From Flabesymbios commensalis (lineage: Eukaryota > Annelida > Polychaeta > Terebellida > Flabelligeridae): DNA of 64,000 nucleotides. Below the pieces are notes generated by a model, which worked only from the letters and a program-made list of their open reading frames with translations, was not told where the DNA came from and made no database searches. Of this stretch, positions 1 through 11,700 are shown one piece after another. The first letter of the stretch is position 1, and each line of letters starts with the position of its first letter. The position numbers were made by a program, and so were the translations under genes. The stretch lies in assembly GCA_964017125.1 (NCBI GenBank), contig OZ024907.1:22327876-22391875 (forward strand). Reading direction: 5' to 3'.

Positions 1-27
1 ATTAGGTTAAATACTGTGTCATAGTTT

Positions 28-65
28 TCCATTCTGGCCCAGCATTAAAACAATGTACCGTATTA
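28..65. repeat. Partial foldback MITE (CCCAGCAAACAC family)
   Basis: A short stretch resembles one arm of the roughly 105-bp foldback family seen whole at 29,986-30,094 and elsewhere (GGCCCAGCATTAAAACAATG). The other arm is not evident, so this is a fragment. The rest of 1-535 holds nothing I recognise apart from a run of about 15 G near 450. Confidence 0.35.
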
Positions 66-535
66 TCCCTAATAAACCGCCAGCTGCGCTGATCAATCTG
101 TCTGACTCAATGGGTCAGTGCAATGACCATGTTGTCATTACATTTGTTGTAAGCAACTCAACGTACACGAGGGTGACAACATCATCGCCTTTTTATGTGG
201 GACATGAAGAGACACGAAAAGTAGTACTGTATCCTTACCGTGGTACTGCTTTGGTGTTTTATAATTTATTTTTTTGTGACAAATAATATAGGGTTATGTT
301 ACTGACCAGTAAATTTTAGTATAGCCTACAAAATCTAATTCAATCTGCACTACGCTTCAACTAAGCATGCACGAGACACAAGAAACTGAAAATTCAAAAT
401 GATTTCCACAGCCATGCATTTTGGCTGAGATACTGCAGCCGGTGTATTGGGGGGGGGGGGGGGTGTTATTGGTTTGCGTTATTTGGAATTTCTAATTACA
501 ACGTTACTGTTTATGGGGTATTAACATTAACTTTA

Positions 536-680
536 TTTATCAAATATTCCAAGTCCCGTAAAAATGTGAAATCATGAGTTTACTAATATTACTAATATCA
601 GAAATAGATAAGTCTTTATCTATTTCTGCTAATATTGAATAACACTCTGATGATACAAATAAAAGACTACATAATTGAAG
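536..680 (+). repeat. Unit repeated at 7,170-7,285
   Basis: This stretch (AAATATTCCAA, GTTTACTAATATT, GAATAACACTCTGATG, then a run into AATAAAA) reappears in diverged form at 7,170-7,285, just beyond the array elements. The two array-bearing elements at 0.66-6.9 kb therefore seem to have landed in an older, locally duplicated sequence. Confidence 0.5.
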
Positions 681-3213
681 CGATTTTGTGAAGTGTTATT
701 AATGTAGTCCTAGGCTAGGTAAACAAGACTACATAAGTCCAGGAGCTCCCGCTCCAAATTAGAATTTGATTTAAAAGCAATTTTGTGTAGGGTTATTAAT
801 GTAGTCCAAGGCTAGGTCAACAAGACTACATAAGTCCAGGAGCTCCCGCTCCGAATTAGAATTTGATTAAGGCAATTTTGTATAGGGTTATTAATGTAGT
901 CCTAGTCTAGGTCAAAAATCACAATGCAAGACAACTAGGTCTAAGAATTCGATATAAATTAGTCATTCTCCCCCGAAACCTCAAATTTTGTTTTATAGTA
1001 ATGGACTAACATCTAACACAGTTTGCAAAATATTGGGCATGTGAAAGTAAATAATGGCCGATAGGAGGCCACTTTGAAATTGATCGAGTCAGAATTTTTC
1101 AAGATGCATCCTCAGCTGAAATCTCACATTTCATTCTATAGTAATCGTCTAGCTATCTAGCACGGTTTACCAAATATCGGCCATGTGAAAGTGAATAATG
1201 GCCTAAAGGCGGCCATTTTGAATTCGATCAAGTCAAAATTTTCCAAGATGCATCCTCAGCTGAAATCTCACATTTCATTCTATAGTAATGGTCTAGCCAT
1301 CCAGCACGGTTTACCAAATATCGCCCATGTGAAAGTGAATAATGGCCGATAGAAGGCCATTTTGAATTTGATCGAGTCAAAATTTTTCAAGATGCATCCT
1401 CTCCTGAAATCTCACATCTTGTTTTATAGTAATGGTCTAGCCATCTAGTACGGTTACCAAAAACTGGCTATGTGAAAGTGAATAATGGCCGATAGACGGC
1501 CATTTTGAATTTTATCAAGTCAATTTTTTTCAAGATGCATTCTCTCTTGTAATCTCACATTTTGTTTTATAGTAATGGTCCAGCTATCTAACACGGTTTA
1601 CTAAATATCAGCAATGTGAAAGTAAATAGTGGCCGATAGGCGGCCATTTTGAATTCGATTGAGTCGAAAGTTTTTAAAAGGCATCCTCTCTCGAAACGTC
1701 ACATTTTGTTTTATAGTAATGGTCTAGCTATCTAGCACGGTTTACCTGATATCAGGCCTATCGAGGTAAATAATGCTGATTGTCGGCCATTTTGAATTCG
1801 TAAGTTAAAAATTTTCAGGGTGCATCCTCCCCCGAAAACTCACACTTTGTTTTATAGTAATCAGGTAATGGTCTAGCCATCTAGCACGGTTTACCAAATA
1901 TCAGCCATGTGAAAATGAATAATGGCCGAAAAGGCGGCCATTTTAAATTTGATCAAGTCAAATTTTTTCAAGATGCATCCTCATCTGAAATCTCACATTT
2001 TGTTTTACGGTAATGGCCTAGCCATCCAGCACGGTTGACCAAATAACAGCCATGTGAAAGTGAATAATGGCCGATAAGCGGCCATTTTGAATTTTATCGT
2101 TTTGAATTTTTTCAAGATGCATCCTCTCCTGAAATCACACATTTTGTTTTGTAGTAATGGTCTAGCCATCTAGCACGGTTTACCAAATAACGGCCATGTG
2201 AAAGTGAATAATGGCCGATTGGCGGCCATTTTGAACTTGGACGAGTTGAATTTTTTCAAAATGCACCCTCTCCTGAAGCCTTACAATTTGTTTTATAGTA
2301 ATGGTGTAGATATCTTGAGCGGTTTTCATGATATTCTAAAAAATCAGGCCTGTCGAGGTGAATAATGGCTGATAGGCGGCCATTTTGAATTTTATCAACT
2401 TCAAATTTTTCAAGATGCATCCTCTCCTGAAACCTTACAATTTATTTGATATTAATGGTGTAGCTATCTTGAGCGGTTTTCATGATATTCCGCAATATCA
2501 GGCCTGTCGAGGTGAATAATGGCCGATAGGCGGCCATTTTGAATTTTATCAACTTCAAATTTTTCAAGATGCATCCTCTCCTGAAACCTCACAATTTGTT
2601 TTATTGTAATGGTGTAGCTATCTTGAGCGGTTTTCATGATATTCCGCAAAATCTTTCAGTCAGATTTACCGATGTTATAAATTAGGTCAAAGTGCTGGGT
2701 CAACTTCAAGGTCAAGGTCGAAAAACCTGAAAAGGCACAACTAGGGACCTTAGAGAACATGTATGTGCAATATGACTGTCATCGGCCCAGTACTTTTCGA
2801 GATCTGCTCCGGAAACGAAGTGCGCGTCAAAACGTCTAAATAGGTCATAGTTCTGAACCAGAAGTAGGTCAAAGTTCAAATACACCAAAAGGCACAACTA
2901 GACCCCCTAGGGGTGTTGTGTGTAAAATTTGAAGACAATTGGACAAGTACTTTCAGAGATATGCTTCGGAAACGAATTGTTTACGGACGGCCCAACGGCG
3001 TAACATCATCATTTTCTCCTCTGCGACCTTGCGTATTGAATTCAGATTAAAAATATTTTAACCTGTCCATTAGCCACCTGGAAGTAACCCACATACCAAA
3101 AATTGTTATCCTAGCTTATTTTCTTACAAAGTTATAGGCAAAAGAAGAGGCAAAAAAAAACGGAGGCGGAATCCATAGCTCCCTCCATCTCACCTACGGT
3201 GACGGCGGGAGCT
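659..3213 (+). mobile_element. Array-bearing Helentron/pearl-like element, copy 1
   Basis: The left part holds about three copies of a unit running from GACTACATAAG to ATGTAGTCC and containing AGGAGCTCCCGC. About 11 tandem monomers of roughly 144 bp follow; the phrase AAGATGCATCCT starts at 1,101, 1,245, 1,389 and 1,532. A unique tail follows, containing GCTCCGGAAACGAAG and GGACGGCCCAACG. The element ends in a hairpin (CTCCC...CACCTACGGTG...GGCGGGAGCT). The left AGCTCCCGC is the inverse of the right end GCGGGAGCT. This layout (inverted short ends, internal satellite monomers, 3' hairpin) is that of non-autonomous Helentron-type elements such as bivalve pearl elements; that family assignment is inference. 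It has no coding capacity. Confidence 0.65.
1101..2660 (+). repeat. Tandem array of ~144-bp monomers
   Basis: Each monomer contains, in order: AAGATGCATCCTC, CTCACATTTTGTTTTATAG, TAATGGTCTAGCCATCTAG, CACGGTTTACCAAATATC, GTGAATAATGGCCGATAG and GGCCATTTTGAATT. Monomers differ by scattered substitutions and small indels. The last two or three are a diverged subtype (GGTGTAGCTATCTTGAGCGG). Reverse-strand open frames here are by-products of the repeat. Confidence 0.85.
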
Positions 3214-4252
3214 AAAAATCAAGGCGCAAGACAACTAGGTCTAAGAGGCTCAGTCAAAGAGTAAGATGTCAGGCCTATCGAGGTAAATAATGGCTGATTG
3301 AGGGTCATTTTAAATTCGATCTAAAAATTTTCAGGGTGCATCCTCCCCCGAAACCTCCCATTTTGTTTCATAGTAATGGTCTAGCCTAACAATTTTAGGG
3401 TGCATCCTCTCTCGAAACATCACAATCTGTTTTATAGTAATGGTCTAGCCATCTAACACTGTCTGCCAAATATTGGGCATGTGAAAGTAAATAATGGTCA
3501 ATAGGGGGTCATTTTGAAATTGATCGAGTCAAAATTTTTCATTATAAATCCTCTCCTGAAATGTCCCATTTTGTTTTATAGTAATGGTCTAGCTATCTGG
3601 CACGGTTTACCTGATATCATGCCTATCGAGGAAAACAATGCCCACTGTCTGCCATTTTAAATTCAATAAAGTTAAAAATTTCCAGGGTGCATCCTCCCCC
3701 GAAAACTCACATTTTGTTTTATAGTAATGGTCCAGCCATCTAGCACAGTTTACTAAATATCGGCCATGTGAAAATAAATAATGGCCGATCGGCCGCCTTT
3801 TTAAATTTGATCCGAGTCGAAATTTTTCAAGATGCATAATCTCCTGAAATGTCTAAGTTGAAAATTTCCAGGGTGCATCCTCCCCTGAAAACTTACATCT
3901 TATTTTATAGTAATGGTCTAACTATCTAGCACGGTTTACCCTATATCAGGCCTGTCGAGGTAAATAACGACAGCCTTTTTTAATTTGATAGAGTTAAAAA
4001 TTTCCAGGATGCATCCTCCCACAGATCCTAAAATTTTGTTTTATAGTAATGGTCTAGCCATCTAGCACGGTTTATCAAATATCGGCCATGTGAAAATGAA
4101 TACATGTGATGACCAATAGGCGGCCATTTTGAATTTGATCGAGTCGAAATTTTTAAAGATGCATCCTCTCCTGAAATCTTACATTTTGTTTTATAATAAT
4201 GGTCTAGCCATCTAGTACGGTTTACCAAATAAGGGCCATGTGAAAGTGAATA

Positions 4253-5560
4253 CCGTATATCCCCGCGTATAGTGCGACGCCATGTATAATACGAGTTAAG
4301 ATTTGAGGCCTCTGATGACCTGAAAAACGTCTACCCCTCTGTATAATACGACCTCAAATTTTGGATGTCGACAGCGTCCCGGTCGGCAGCGTTCTGGGCC
4401 ATCTAAATGTGAGGCATGGATATTATCTTATTCTACTAAATAGCGCCGTAACTGCATAGACGATTCTCAATGACGGGAACAGCGGCAACAGTACATCTCT
4501 GCAAAACCAAAGGGCAGTATCTGCTGACTTATAAAGTGAGCAGATACTATATTTTCATTTTGCACGGCAGAGTGGATGTCATCTGGACTGTCTCGATCGG
4601 CAGACATTCTGAGGGCTGCATAGGCTACATATATATACACACAGATTTTAAAATACCTGTATTTATATTTCGCCGACAAATTTATATAATTTTAATTTAT
4701 CTATTGCAAAGACCATATTTTAATATTGTCGTGCTTAAATAAGAACATTCCAAGATGAAATGTTATTGTAAAACATTTGCAGACTAGCCGCATTGTCTAG
4801 ACACAAGAGGTGTTTGGTTGTATAAGTGTCAGGGTGCAATAACACAGCAGCGCTCCATGAACTACAGCTAACAGATACTGGTCACCATTTGCTCAATACC
4901 GTATCAGCCGCGGCAACAGCGGTAGGCGTTAATGTTATCCCAGCAATATGGACATTCTGAGGCCTACATGTATGGGATTTGCGATAGGAGATATAACCAG
5001 TGATATCTTGTTATATTTCGTCAACGCATTCTCTTATTCCAATATGAAAATATCATGCTCAGATTTGTCGTACACGATAGAACACTCCCATATGAAAGGC
5101 GATCTTAGATTAAATCATTATTATTATAAATGAACAGGTCAGAAGTGTGAATTGGTTGCAGACTAACGGCGTCATTTATCTGCCCGTGGTTGTCAAAGGT
5201 GCCACGCTCGTCGGCGGGAATAAGAGACGGGGGCTCCCAGGAAACACGACACATTCACCCAATGCTGGTACAATATTGTGTCAGCGTCGCAGACGGTGGC
5301 CCAACAATGTACCAGCATTGGGTGAACGTCTCTTGTTTGCTACTAGTTGGAAAGGCACAATCTTGTTGTATCGTGTGTATAGGCCTGCTTATCAAACACG
5401 CTGACTGGCCTATGTTTAAAGATACGTTTTACCGCTAGAGAACTTACCGCTAGAGAGCTAAAAAATTGTATTAAATTCTACATCTATGTATAATACGAGG
5501 TGCCTTTTTGTGACATGAATACCTAAGAAAAAACATCGCATTATACACGGGGATATACGG
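4253..5560. mobile_element. pogo/Tc1-mariner-type MITE with TA duplication
   Basis: The ends form inverted repeats: left CCGTATATCCCCGCGTATAG, and the reverse complement of the right end, CCGTATATCCCCGTGTATAA. The subterminal phrase TATAATACGAG also occurs near both ends. TA is present on each side (4,251-4,252 and 5,561-5,562). The uninterrupted array monomer reads GTGAATAATGG at the same place, so the target was a single TA. No transposase is visible. The interior contains a complete foldback MITE at 5,236-5,347. Confidence 0.8.
5236..5347. mobile_element. Foldback MITE inside the pogo-type MITE
   Basis: The arms (CCCAGGAAACACGAC with CACCCAATGCTGG, and the inverse CCAGCATTGGGTG) surround a short centre reading GTCGCAGACGGTGGCCC. 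The whole forms one long hairpin. It belongs to the family seen whole at 29,986, 45,222, 52,597, 54,547 and 61,521. Confidence 0.75.
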
Positions 5561-5562
5561 TA

Positions 5563-6350
5563 ATGGATGATAGGCGGCCGTTATGATCGAGTCAAAATTT
5601 TTCAAGATTTATCTTAACCATACATTTCGTTTTTAGTAATTGCCATTTTGAATTTGATCGAGTAGAAATGTTTCAAGGTGCATCCTTTTCTGAAATCTCA
5701 CATTTTGTTTTATAGTAATGGTCTAGCCATCTAGCACGGCTTACCAAATAATGGCAATGTGAAATTAAATAGTGGCCGAATTTGATCCGAGTCAAAAGTT
5801 TTCAGTATACATTCTCTCCTGAAACGTCACATTTTGTTTTACAGTAATGGTCTAGCCATCTAGCACTGTTTACCTAATATCAGGCCTATTGAGGTAAATA
5901 ATGGCCGATTGTCTGCGATTTTGTATTTGAGAAATAATGCCCACTGTCTGCCATTTTAAATTCGATAAAATTAAAAATTCCCAGGGTGCATCCTCCCCCG
6001 AAAACTCACATTTTGTTTTATAGTAATGGTCTAGCCATCTGGCACAGTTTACAAAATATCAGCCATGTGAAACTAAATAATGGCCTGAAGGCGGCCATTT
6101 TGAATTTGATCAGGTGAAAAAATTTCGAGATGCATCCTCTCCTGATATCTCACATTTTGTTTTATAGTAATGGTTTAGCCATCTAGCCTGGTTTACCCAA
6201 TATCAGGCCTGTTGAGGTAAATAATGGCCGATAGGTGGCCATTTTGAATTTGATCAAATCAAAATTTTTCAAGATGCATCTTCTCCTCAAGCCTTACAAT
6301 TTGTTTTATAGTAATGTAGCTATCTTGAGCGTTTTCATGATATTTTGCAA
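5563..6350 (+). repeat. Continuation of the ~144-bp array
   Basis: About five diverged monomers resume after the inserted MITE (ATGGATGATAGGCGGCC, CTAGCCATCTAGC, ATGCATCCTCTCC). Some are partial. The unique tail of the element follows to 6,904. Confidence 0.7.
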
Positions 6351-6924
6351 AATATTTCAGTCGGATTTACTGATATTATAAATTAGATCAAAGTGCTGGT
6401 TCAACTTCAAGGTCAAGGTCCAAGGTCAAGGCACAACTAGGGACCTGTGAGATCATGTATGTGCAATATGACTAATTGGCCCAGTAGTTTTCGAGATCTG
6501 CTCCGAAAACGAAGTGTGTGTCAAAACATATAAATAGGTCAAAGTACTGAACCAAAAGTAGGTCAAAGTTCATATACCTCCGAAATGGCACAACAAGACC
6601 CTTTAGAGGTGTTGTGTGTAAAATTTGAAGTCAATCGGACAAGTACAAGATATGCTCCGGAAACTAAATGTTCATGGACGGCCCAACACCGTAACATCAT
6701 TCAATCTCCTCTGCGACCTAGCGTATTGAATTCAGATTTAAAATATTTTAAACTGTCCATTCACCACCTAGAAGTAACCCACATACCAAAAATTGTTATC
6801 CTAGCTTATTCTTACAAAGTTATAGGCAAAAGAAGAGGTAAAAAATCCGGATGGAGGCGGAATCCATAGTTCCCTCCGTCTCACCTACGGTGACGGCGGG
6901 AGCTAAAATATGATCATCCATATT

Positions 6925-7545
6925 GTTTCTAAAAAAACTTTTATAAGACATACTCTAATAGAATGGAACACTTAATGAATAAATTGTAATTCCTCTGAAA
7001 ATTGGCGACGTTTTAATTCTCAGGGGTGCTGAAATTTGATCAGGGATCATGTTATGCTAAATCACAACCGCTTGTGACATTGAACTTTATCCCATCTATT
7101 CTTTTTTCCACCATATCAGAGTCTACACTCGACATACTAAGGGTTTAAATGGTGCTGTTGGTCATCATTTAATGTGAAATATTCCAAAAATCCCGAAGAA
7201 ACAAAATTATGTCAGTTTACTAGAATTTTGGCAAGTTTACTAATATTGAATGTGGCTCTGATGGTACCAATAAAATATTTAATCACTCCCTATGTTTCTA
7301 AAAAAAATTCATATGATATACTTCACTAGAAGAAAACACATTAAAACAAGTTAAGTATTTTTTTATTCCTTTAAAAGTTGGGGACGTTTTAATTGTTAGG
7401 GGCGCTTAATTTTGGGCAGGAGTCATATTATTCCACATATTGACCTCTGGTGACCTTGAACTTTATTCATTATATTGATTTTTTTTCATCTGGTCACAGA
7501 GTCTACACTCGTCATTTTGAGGGCTTCAATGTTGCTGCAGGTGAA
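6925..7545 (+). repeat. Two diverged tandem units of ~370 bp
   Basis: Units starting near 6,925 and 7,293 share TTTCTAAAAAAA, GACGTTTTAATT, AGGGGCGCT or AGGGGTGCT, GTGACCTTGAACTTTAT-like text and GAGTCTACACTCG. Between them lies the segment resembling 536-680. I see no coding sequence in them. From 7,546 to 8,140 I see nothing recognisable. Confidence 0.55.
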
Positions 7546-8203
7546 TTTTCATTGATAATATGCCATTTTGAAGGCATAAGATTGCTTATTTTTGCGGGGT
7601 TTTCCGGTTTTATTTTTTAATACAAAATGTTGAATATCACACTTACTGTCGGGTTTCAAAATGTCCACCCTCCTAAAAATGGGCCCCAGGTGGTCTACTA
7701 TCAAAAACAGGTGGGTGATTTCGGGGCCATTTTTGTACGCAAACACCCCTTGGATCCTGGACTATGTTGGTTGAAGGCTGGACTGGCATCCCAGATGCCT
7801 GTAGGCAATATAACATTTAACGAACACATGGACTCAAATACAACACAATGCTACATCAGTGCACAGTTTTTAGGCGAGACCGTGTGGCCTGCCGTGGTTT
7901 TGAGGGTGTGGGACACGCTGATTATTCACACCAGTGTGGCCTGTAACCACACTAGCTATTAGTAAAAATCAATATACTGTAACATAGGGAGCCTGATCTC
8001 AGGATATCATCAAAATGCTAACTCAATTTGCACTGGATAATATTGTCCCCATACAGTACTTGTTAGCAAAATGTTTCGCAATTAAAAAAAATCGAAATTA
8101 AACGTGTGGAACCATAGCATATAAAAACGTTTTTGAGGTGCGCATGACCCTCAGGACTCTTCCAAGTAGGACACAAGACTCATTTTTACAAGAGAGGTAT
8201 TCC

Positions 8204-8340
8204 TATATTGTGGCATATAGGAAACACATTAGTGGCCTATCTTGGGACTTACATCATATGGGCCGTGCCCACACTGGCATATTATCAAGTGGGTGGACAT
8301 TTATATTTCTAAGGTAACTTAGTGGGAAAATGGTTAATAC
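8204..8340 (+). repeat. Dispersed repeat, copy 1
   Basis: This matches 31,532-31,695 in shared phrases such as GGCCTATCTTGG, ACTTACATC, ATATGGGCC, AACTTAGTGGG and a shared ATGGTT...TACAG. The family is unknown; ends are not clear. Confidence 0.55.
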
Positions 8341-8367
8341 AGAAAAAAATCATAATATAAAGTTTTT

Positions 8368-8373
8368 TTTATT
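8368..8373 (-). terminator. Polyadenylation signal of the zinc finger-RRM gene
   Basis: An AATAAA on the minus strand lies about 14 bases beyond the stop codon at 8,388-8,390. That gives a very short 3' untranslated region if it is the one used. Confidence 0.55.
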
Positions 8374-8387
8374 GAAAGAATATTAAA

Positions 8388-8723
8388 TTAAGTTTCTAGT
8401 ACCACATTTTTAACCACATTGGTACATTGGTCCATTGGATTGGCGGTGGTGTGGATTCTGACAGATTTGTTGTGCCTGAGACGCGACGCTTCGCAATTCT
8501 TTTGATTCTTACCTTGCACAGTGTGTCCATCAAGGGCTTGAATAATTCTCATACATTCATGTCTTGATCTCATTTCAACAAAACCTACTTGGTTATTTTG
8601 TTGATTCTTCCGCCACATAACATTTGCAGAAATGACTTCGCCAAAGGGTAAACAAATTGCTCGAAGTCTATCGTCGTTGAACATATCAGGTAGTCCAGCA
8701 AAATAAAGTTTCTTTTCACATAA
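8388..8723 (-). CDS. Exon 10: RRM domain and stop
   Basis: The acceptor is GACTTTTTCAG. The sequence LCEKKLYFAGLPDMF opens an RRM with RNP2 (KLYFAGL) and RNP1 (NQVGFVEM) about 38 residues apart, the normal spacing. The domain resembles RBMS/ELAV-like RRMs most, by eye. After HTVQG the frame stays open to a stop at 8,388. A GTAAGA donor at 8,512 with an acceptor 37 bases on would swap the tail to one reading GTTNLSESTPPPIQW; that intron would be extremely short. Confidence 0.82.
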   Translation of the reverse strand, partial: LCEKKLYFAGLPDMFNDDRLRAICLPFGEVISANVMWRKNQQNNQVGFVEMRSRHECMRIIQALDGHTVQGKNQKNCEASRLRHNKSVRIHTTANPMDQCTNVVKNVVLET

Positions 8724-11700
8724 CTGAAAAAGTCAATAAATTACATCAGTTACTTGTGACAAATTATGAAGCATTATTACAAAAAAATACAAGTATTCAT
8801 TATCATCCATCATGCACGCTGCAGTCACATAATGAATGTGAGTTACAGAAGGGTGTCCACAGTATTTCAACCCTTAAAGCGCTGAAACCATGGAGACTAA
8901 AGGGTTATTTTCAATTTTAAATCATTATAAATGTCTCGGTTAGCTCTTTCTGATTTATTTGAATACCTATGTTATGGGTCTACGGCCATTAGAAATATTT
9001 TTACTCTTACAGTGCGGGGATCGACTTTAGACGTCAGAATCCGACTAAAGTTGATCCCCGCGCTGTAAGGGTTCAAGGGAAAGACAGCTGTAAAATTTTA
9101 AAAGGGATCCCTCACCCCAGGTAAAGTGTCTGCTGTAGCTGGTTGATTCATTGATGGATCAGATGATGAACCACTTTCTCCAGTGTGTTGATGCCTTCCA
9201 TGCTGCGATCTATAGTCTGCAGTCGGATTACCATGGGCTGTTTTCTCAACAATTTCTTCCAACAGAGATTGTTGACTGGAACTTGCAGGTGAAAGGGGTT
9301 TAGATCCTTGTGCGTTTACTAACTGCTGGAGCATTTGTTGTAGTTGGTCAGCAATATCAGGTGTCTTTTCAGCGATGGAATCTCTTTCTTTGAAACCACT
9401 ATTGCCTCGATTATCTCCGCGAGGACGTTTATCAGATAAGTGCTGTGGCGATGCACCCCTTTTTGGAATTCTTTCATTTTCCTGTGCCCTTGCACCCATT
9501 AGACTTGGAATCTTATTCTCATTTCTATCGGGTGGTCCCATAGGCCACTTTTCTTGTGGACGTTTCTCAGATAAGTGCTCAGGTGATGCACCCCTTTTTG
9601 GAACTCTTTCATTATTCTGTCCCCTTGCACCCATTAGATGTGCAATCTGATTCTCATTTCTACCGGGTGGTCCCACATGCCAATTTTCTTGTGGTCTGCC
9701 TAAAAAAAATCCATTACAAAATTTAAAGAGTTTTAAGTACTGTATATTGCTTGTTAGTAACTGTTAGTAACTTTCATAACCGGAAATAAGTTTGGTAAAA
9801 TATCTAAAAAAATACAAAACTTAGGGTGCGGTTTTTAACCAGGCATTCTGAGTGAGCGATGACGAAATCTAGTCTAACATGCAACTAACATACATGTACC
9901 GTCACACGTGTCAGTGTGAGTTTTGTCGCATGATTGTTAAGTCTATAAAACCGTCCGTGTCCCCCAAAAAAACCTAATAATCGAGGACAGTGGACTTTCA
10001 AGACAAATGAAAATTAAGAATTTTTCAAAGCCTGTAGCGGCCATTTTGACTTGGATATGCAAATTATTACAATATTTTCAGTTAACCAGGATAATCAATC
10101 GGAGAATGCTTGCGAATATAGGATAAAGATTGGTAACTGTAGAGCATTCATAATTTAAATGCATAATAATAATAAATCCAGAGTGTCAATGACACAGAAG
10201 CTCATCCTTAATTAGCGCAAGTTGATACCAAATTAAAATTTCTGAAATCCGCGAGGAATTTTGATGCACAGGCCCGAGCTCTTTCAAACAAACCAAACAG
10301 AATTGAAATCAGATAAGAATTGAGGGGGGGGAAGTATTTCTTGTGAATTGTGGACAGACAACAGACGACAGATGCAACACGATGGCATAAGCTCATTTTA
10401 GGCCCAAAGGCCAAATGAGCTAACAATAGACAGCACTAAAACAATAAGTCTCCATCACATAGTGGGTGGAGACTCATTGTTAAAATAATGTAAGGATACT
10501 TGATATTCTTAAGTTATACATTCCTTTCATAGAGATTTATGACTAACCTCTGGCAGATGTATTCTCATCATTGCCTCTGCCATTATGACCTCTCACCTTA
10601 TCAGCAGTCACAGAAAAAACTAAAGAGGCACAAATAAAAAATATCAGTATTTCAATGGTGGGAGATTGAATGACAATGGAAAAATATGTTATGTATGAGT
10701 TGAGTGTACATACGACAGGTGCTTGCAGAGGCTGTCACCAGTCAACAGAGACACTAGTTTGTGTAAATAAATATAAATATACCCACTACCCAGTATATAT
10801 TTTGAATGAACTTCAAAAAAGGTTTTTTAATTTAAAATGTAAATTGTCAAATACATCTAATAGATAAAAACAAACTATATCCTGGGGTCATAAAACTGCA
10901 GACTTCCATAAAGCATGAGACCACCGAGTCGTTTCAGCCAGCAGGTTATAATTTTTTCACAACACTGGCAGCAGGTCATATTGAACCCTAAATTTCAGGG
11001 CTAAGGCCCTGTATACATCTGTCAGAGGGACTTCAATCTTGACACAGGAGTAGGCTGGATATGGTTCCAACATCACAAGTGTTAGATGCCCCTTACATTA
11101 AAACGAATAGCTTATTTGGATCTATTCTAGCAGTTATAGTTATACATGTATAAAGCTAAATAGTATTGCTTGTATACCAACCCAGTATGTGATCAATCTT
11201 CCAGTAGCTGTGTTTAATCTCGATATTCTTAAATACATTATGATTAAGAAGGGACAAAATGCAAAACCATTTGAATGACATTATCATTACCGTATATCCT
11301 TTTCAATAATCTGACGCCACGTATAATACGAATCAAGATTTAAAGCCTCTGATGACGTGAAAAACGTTTACACTTCAATATAATACGATCTTAAATTTTA
11401 GCAGTCAGCAGCAGCCTCCAGTCAATGACGGGACTTCAAATATTAGAAGCATAACTATCTGTTCTACAAGTAGCGCTGCGGAACAGAGCATGCTCTGCAA
11501 AACACGGGACATTGACTCAACCATGGTTTAATATTGTATCAACATTATTAATTTGTAAGCCTAGCATACTTTTGGACATTCCGAATATATAACACATTCA
11601 CCAACATTAACTGAAAAGGGTCCCGAAGTTCAGATTATATATTCGAGATATACAGCAATAAATCGATATAGATAAAAGGGCTAGGCACATATTTTGAAAC

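Larger units (their letters stand above)
3214..6904 (+). mobile_element. Array-bearing Helentron/pearl-like element, copy 2 (interrupted)
   Basis: A second, more diverged element follows directly. It has an internal leader (AAGACAACTAGGTCTAAGA), irregular 144-bp type monomers, the same tail with GAGATATGCTCCGGAAAC, and the same hairpin end with GGCGGGAGCT at 6,895-6,904. A 1.3-kb MITE interrupts the array at 4,251-5,562. Monomer order differs from copy 1 and several monomers are truncated, so it is probably older or rearranged. Confidence 0.55.

Noticed and set aside
2464-4228. Several reverse-strand frames of 60-76 codons
   Set aside because: They are translations of the 144-bp repeat and recur only because the DNA repeats.
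6585-6869. Plus-strand open frame of 94 codons
   Set aside because: It lies in the tail of an array-bearing element, and the same tail in the other copies does not keep the frame.
7627-7962. Plus-strand open frame of 111 codons
   Set aside because: No domain, no clear splice or start context, and the neighbouring DNA is diverged repeat. Possible but unsupported.
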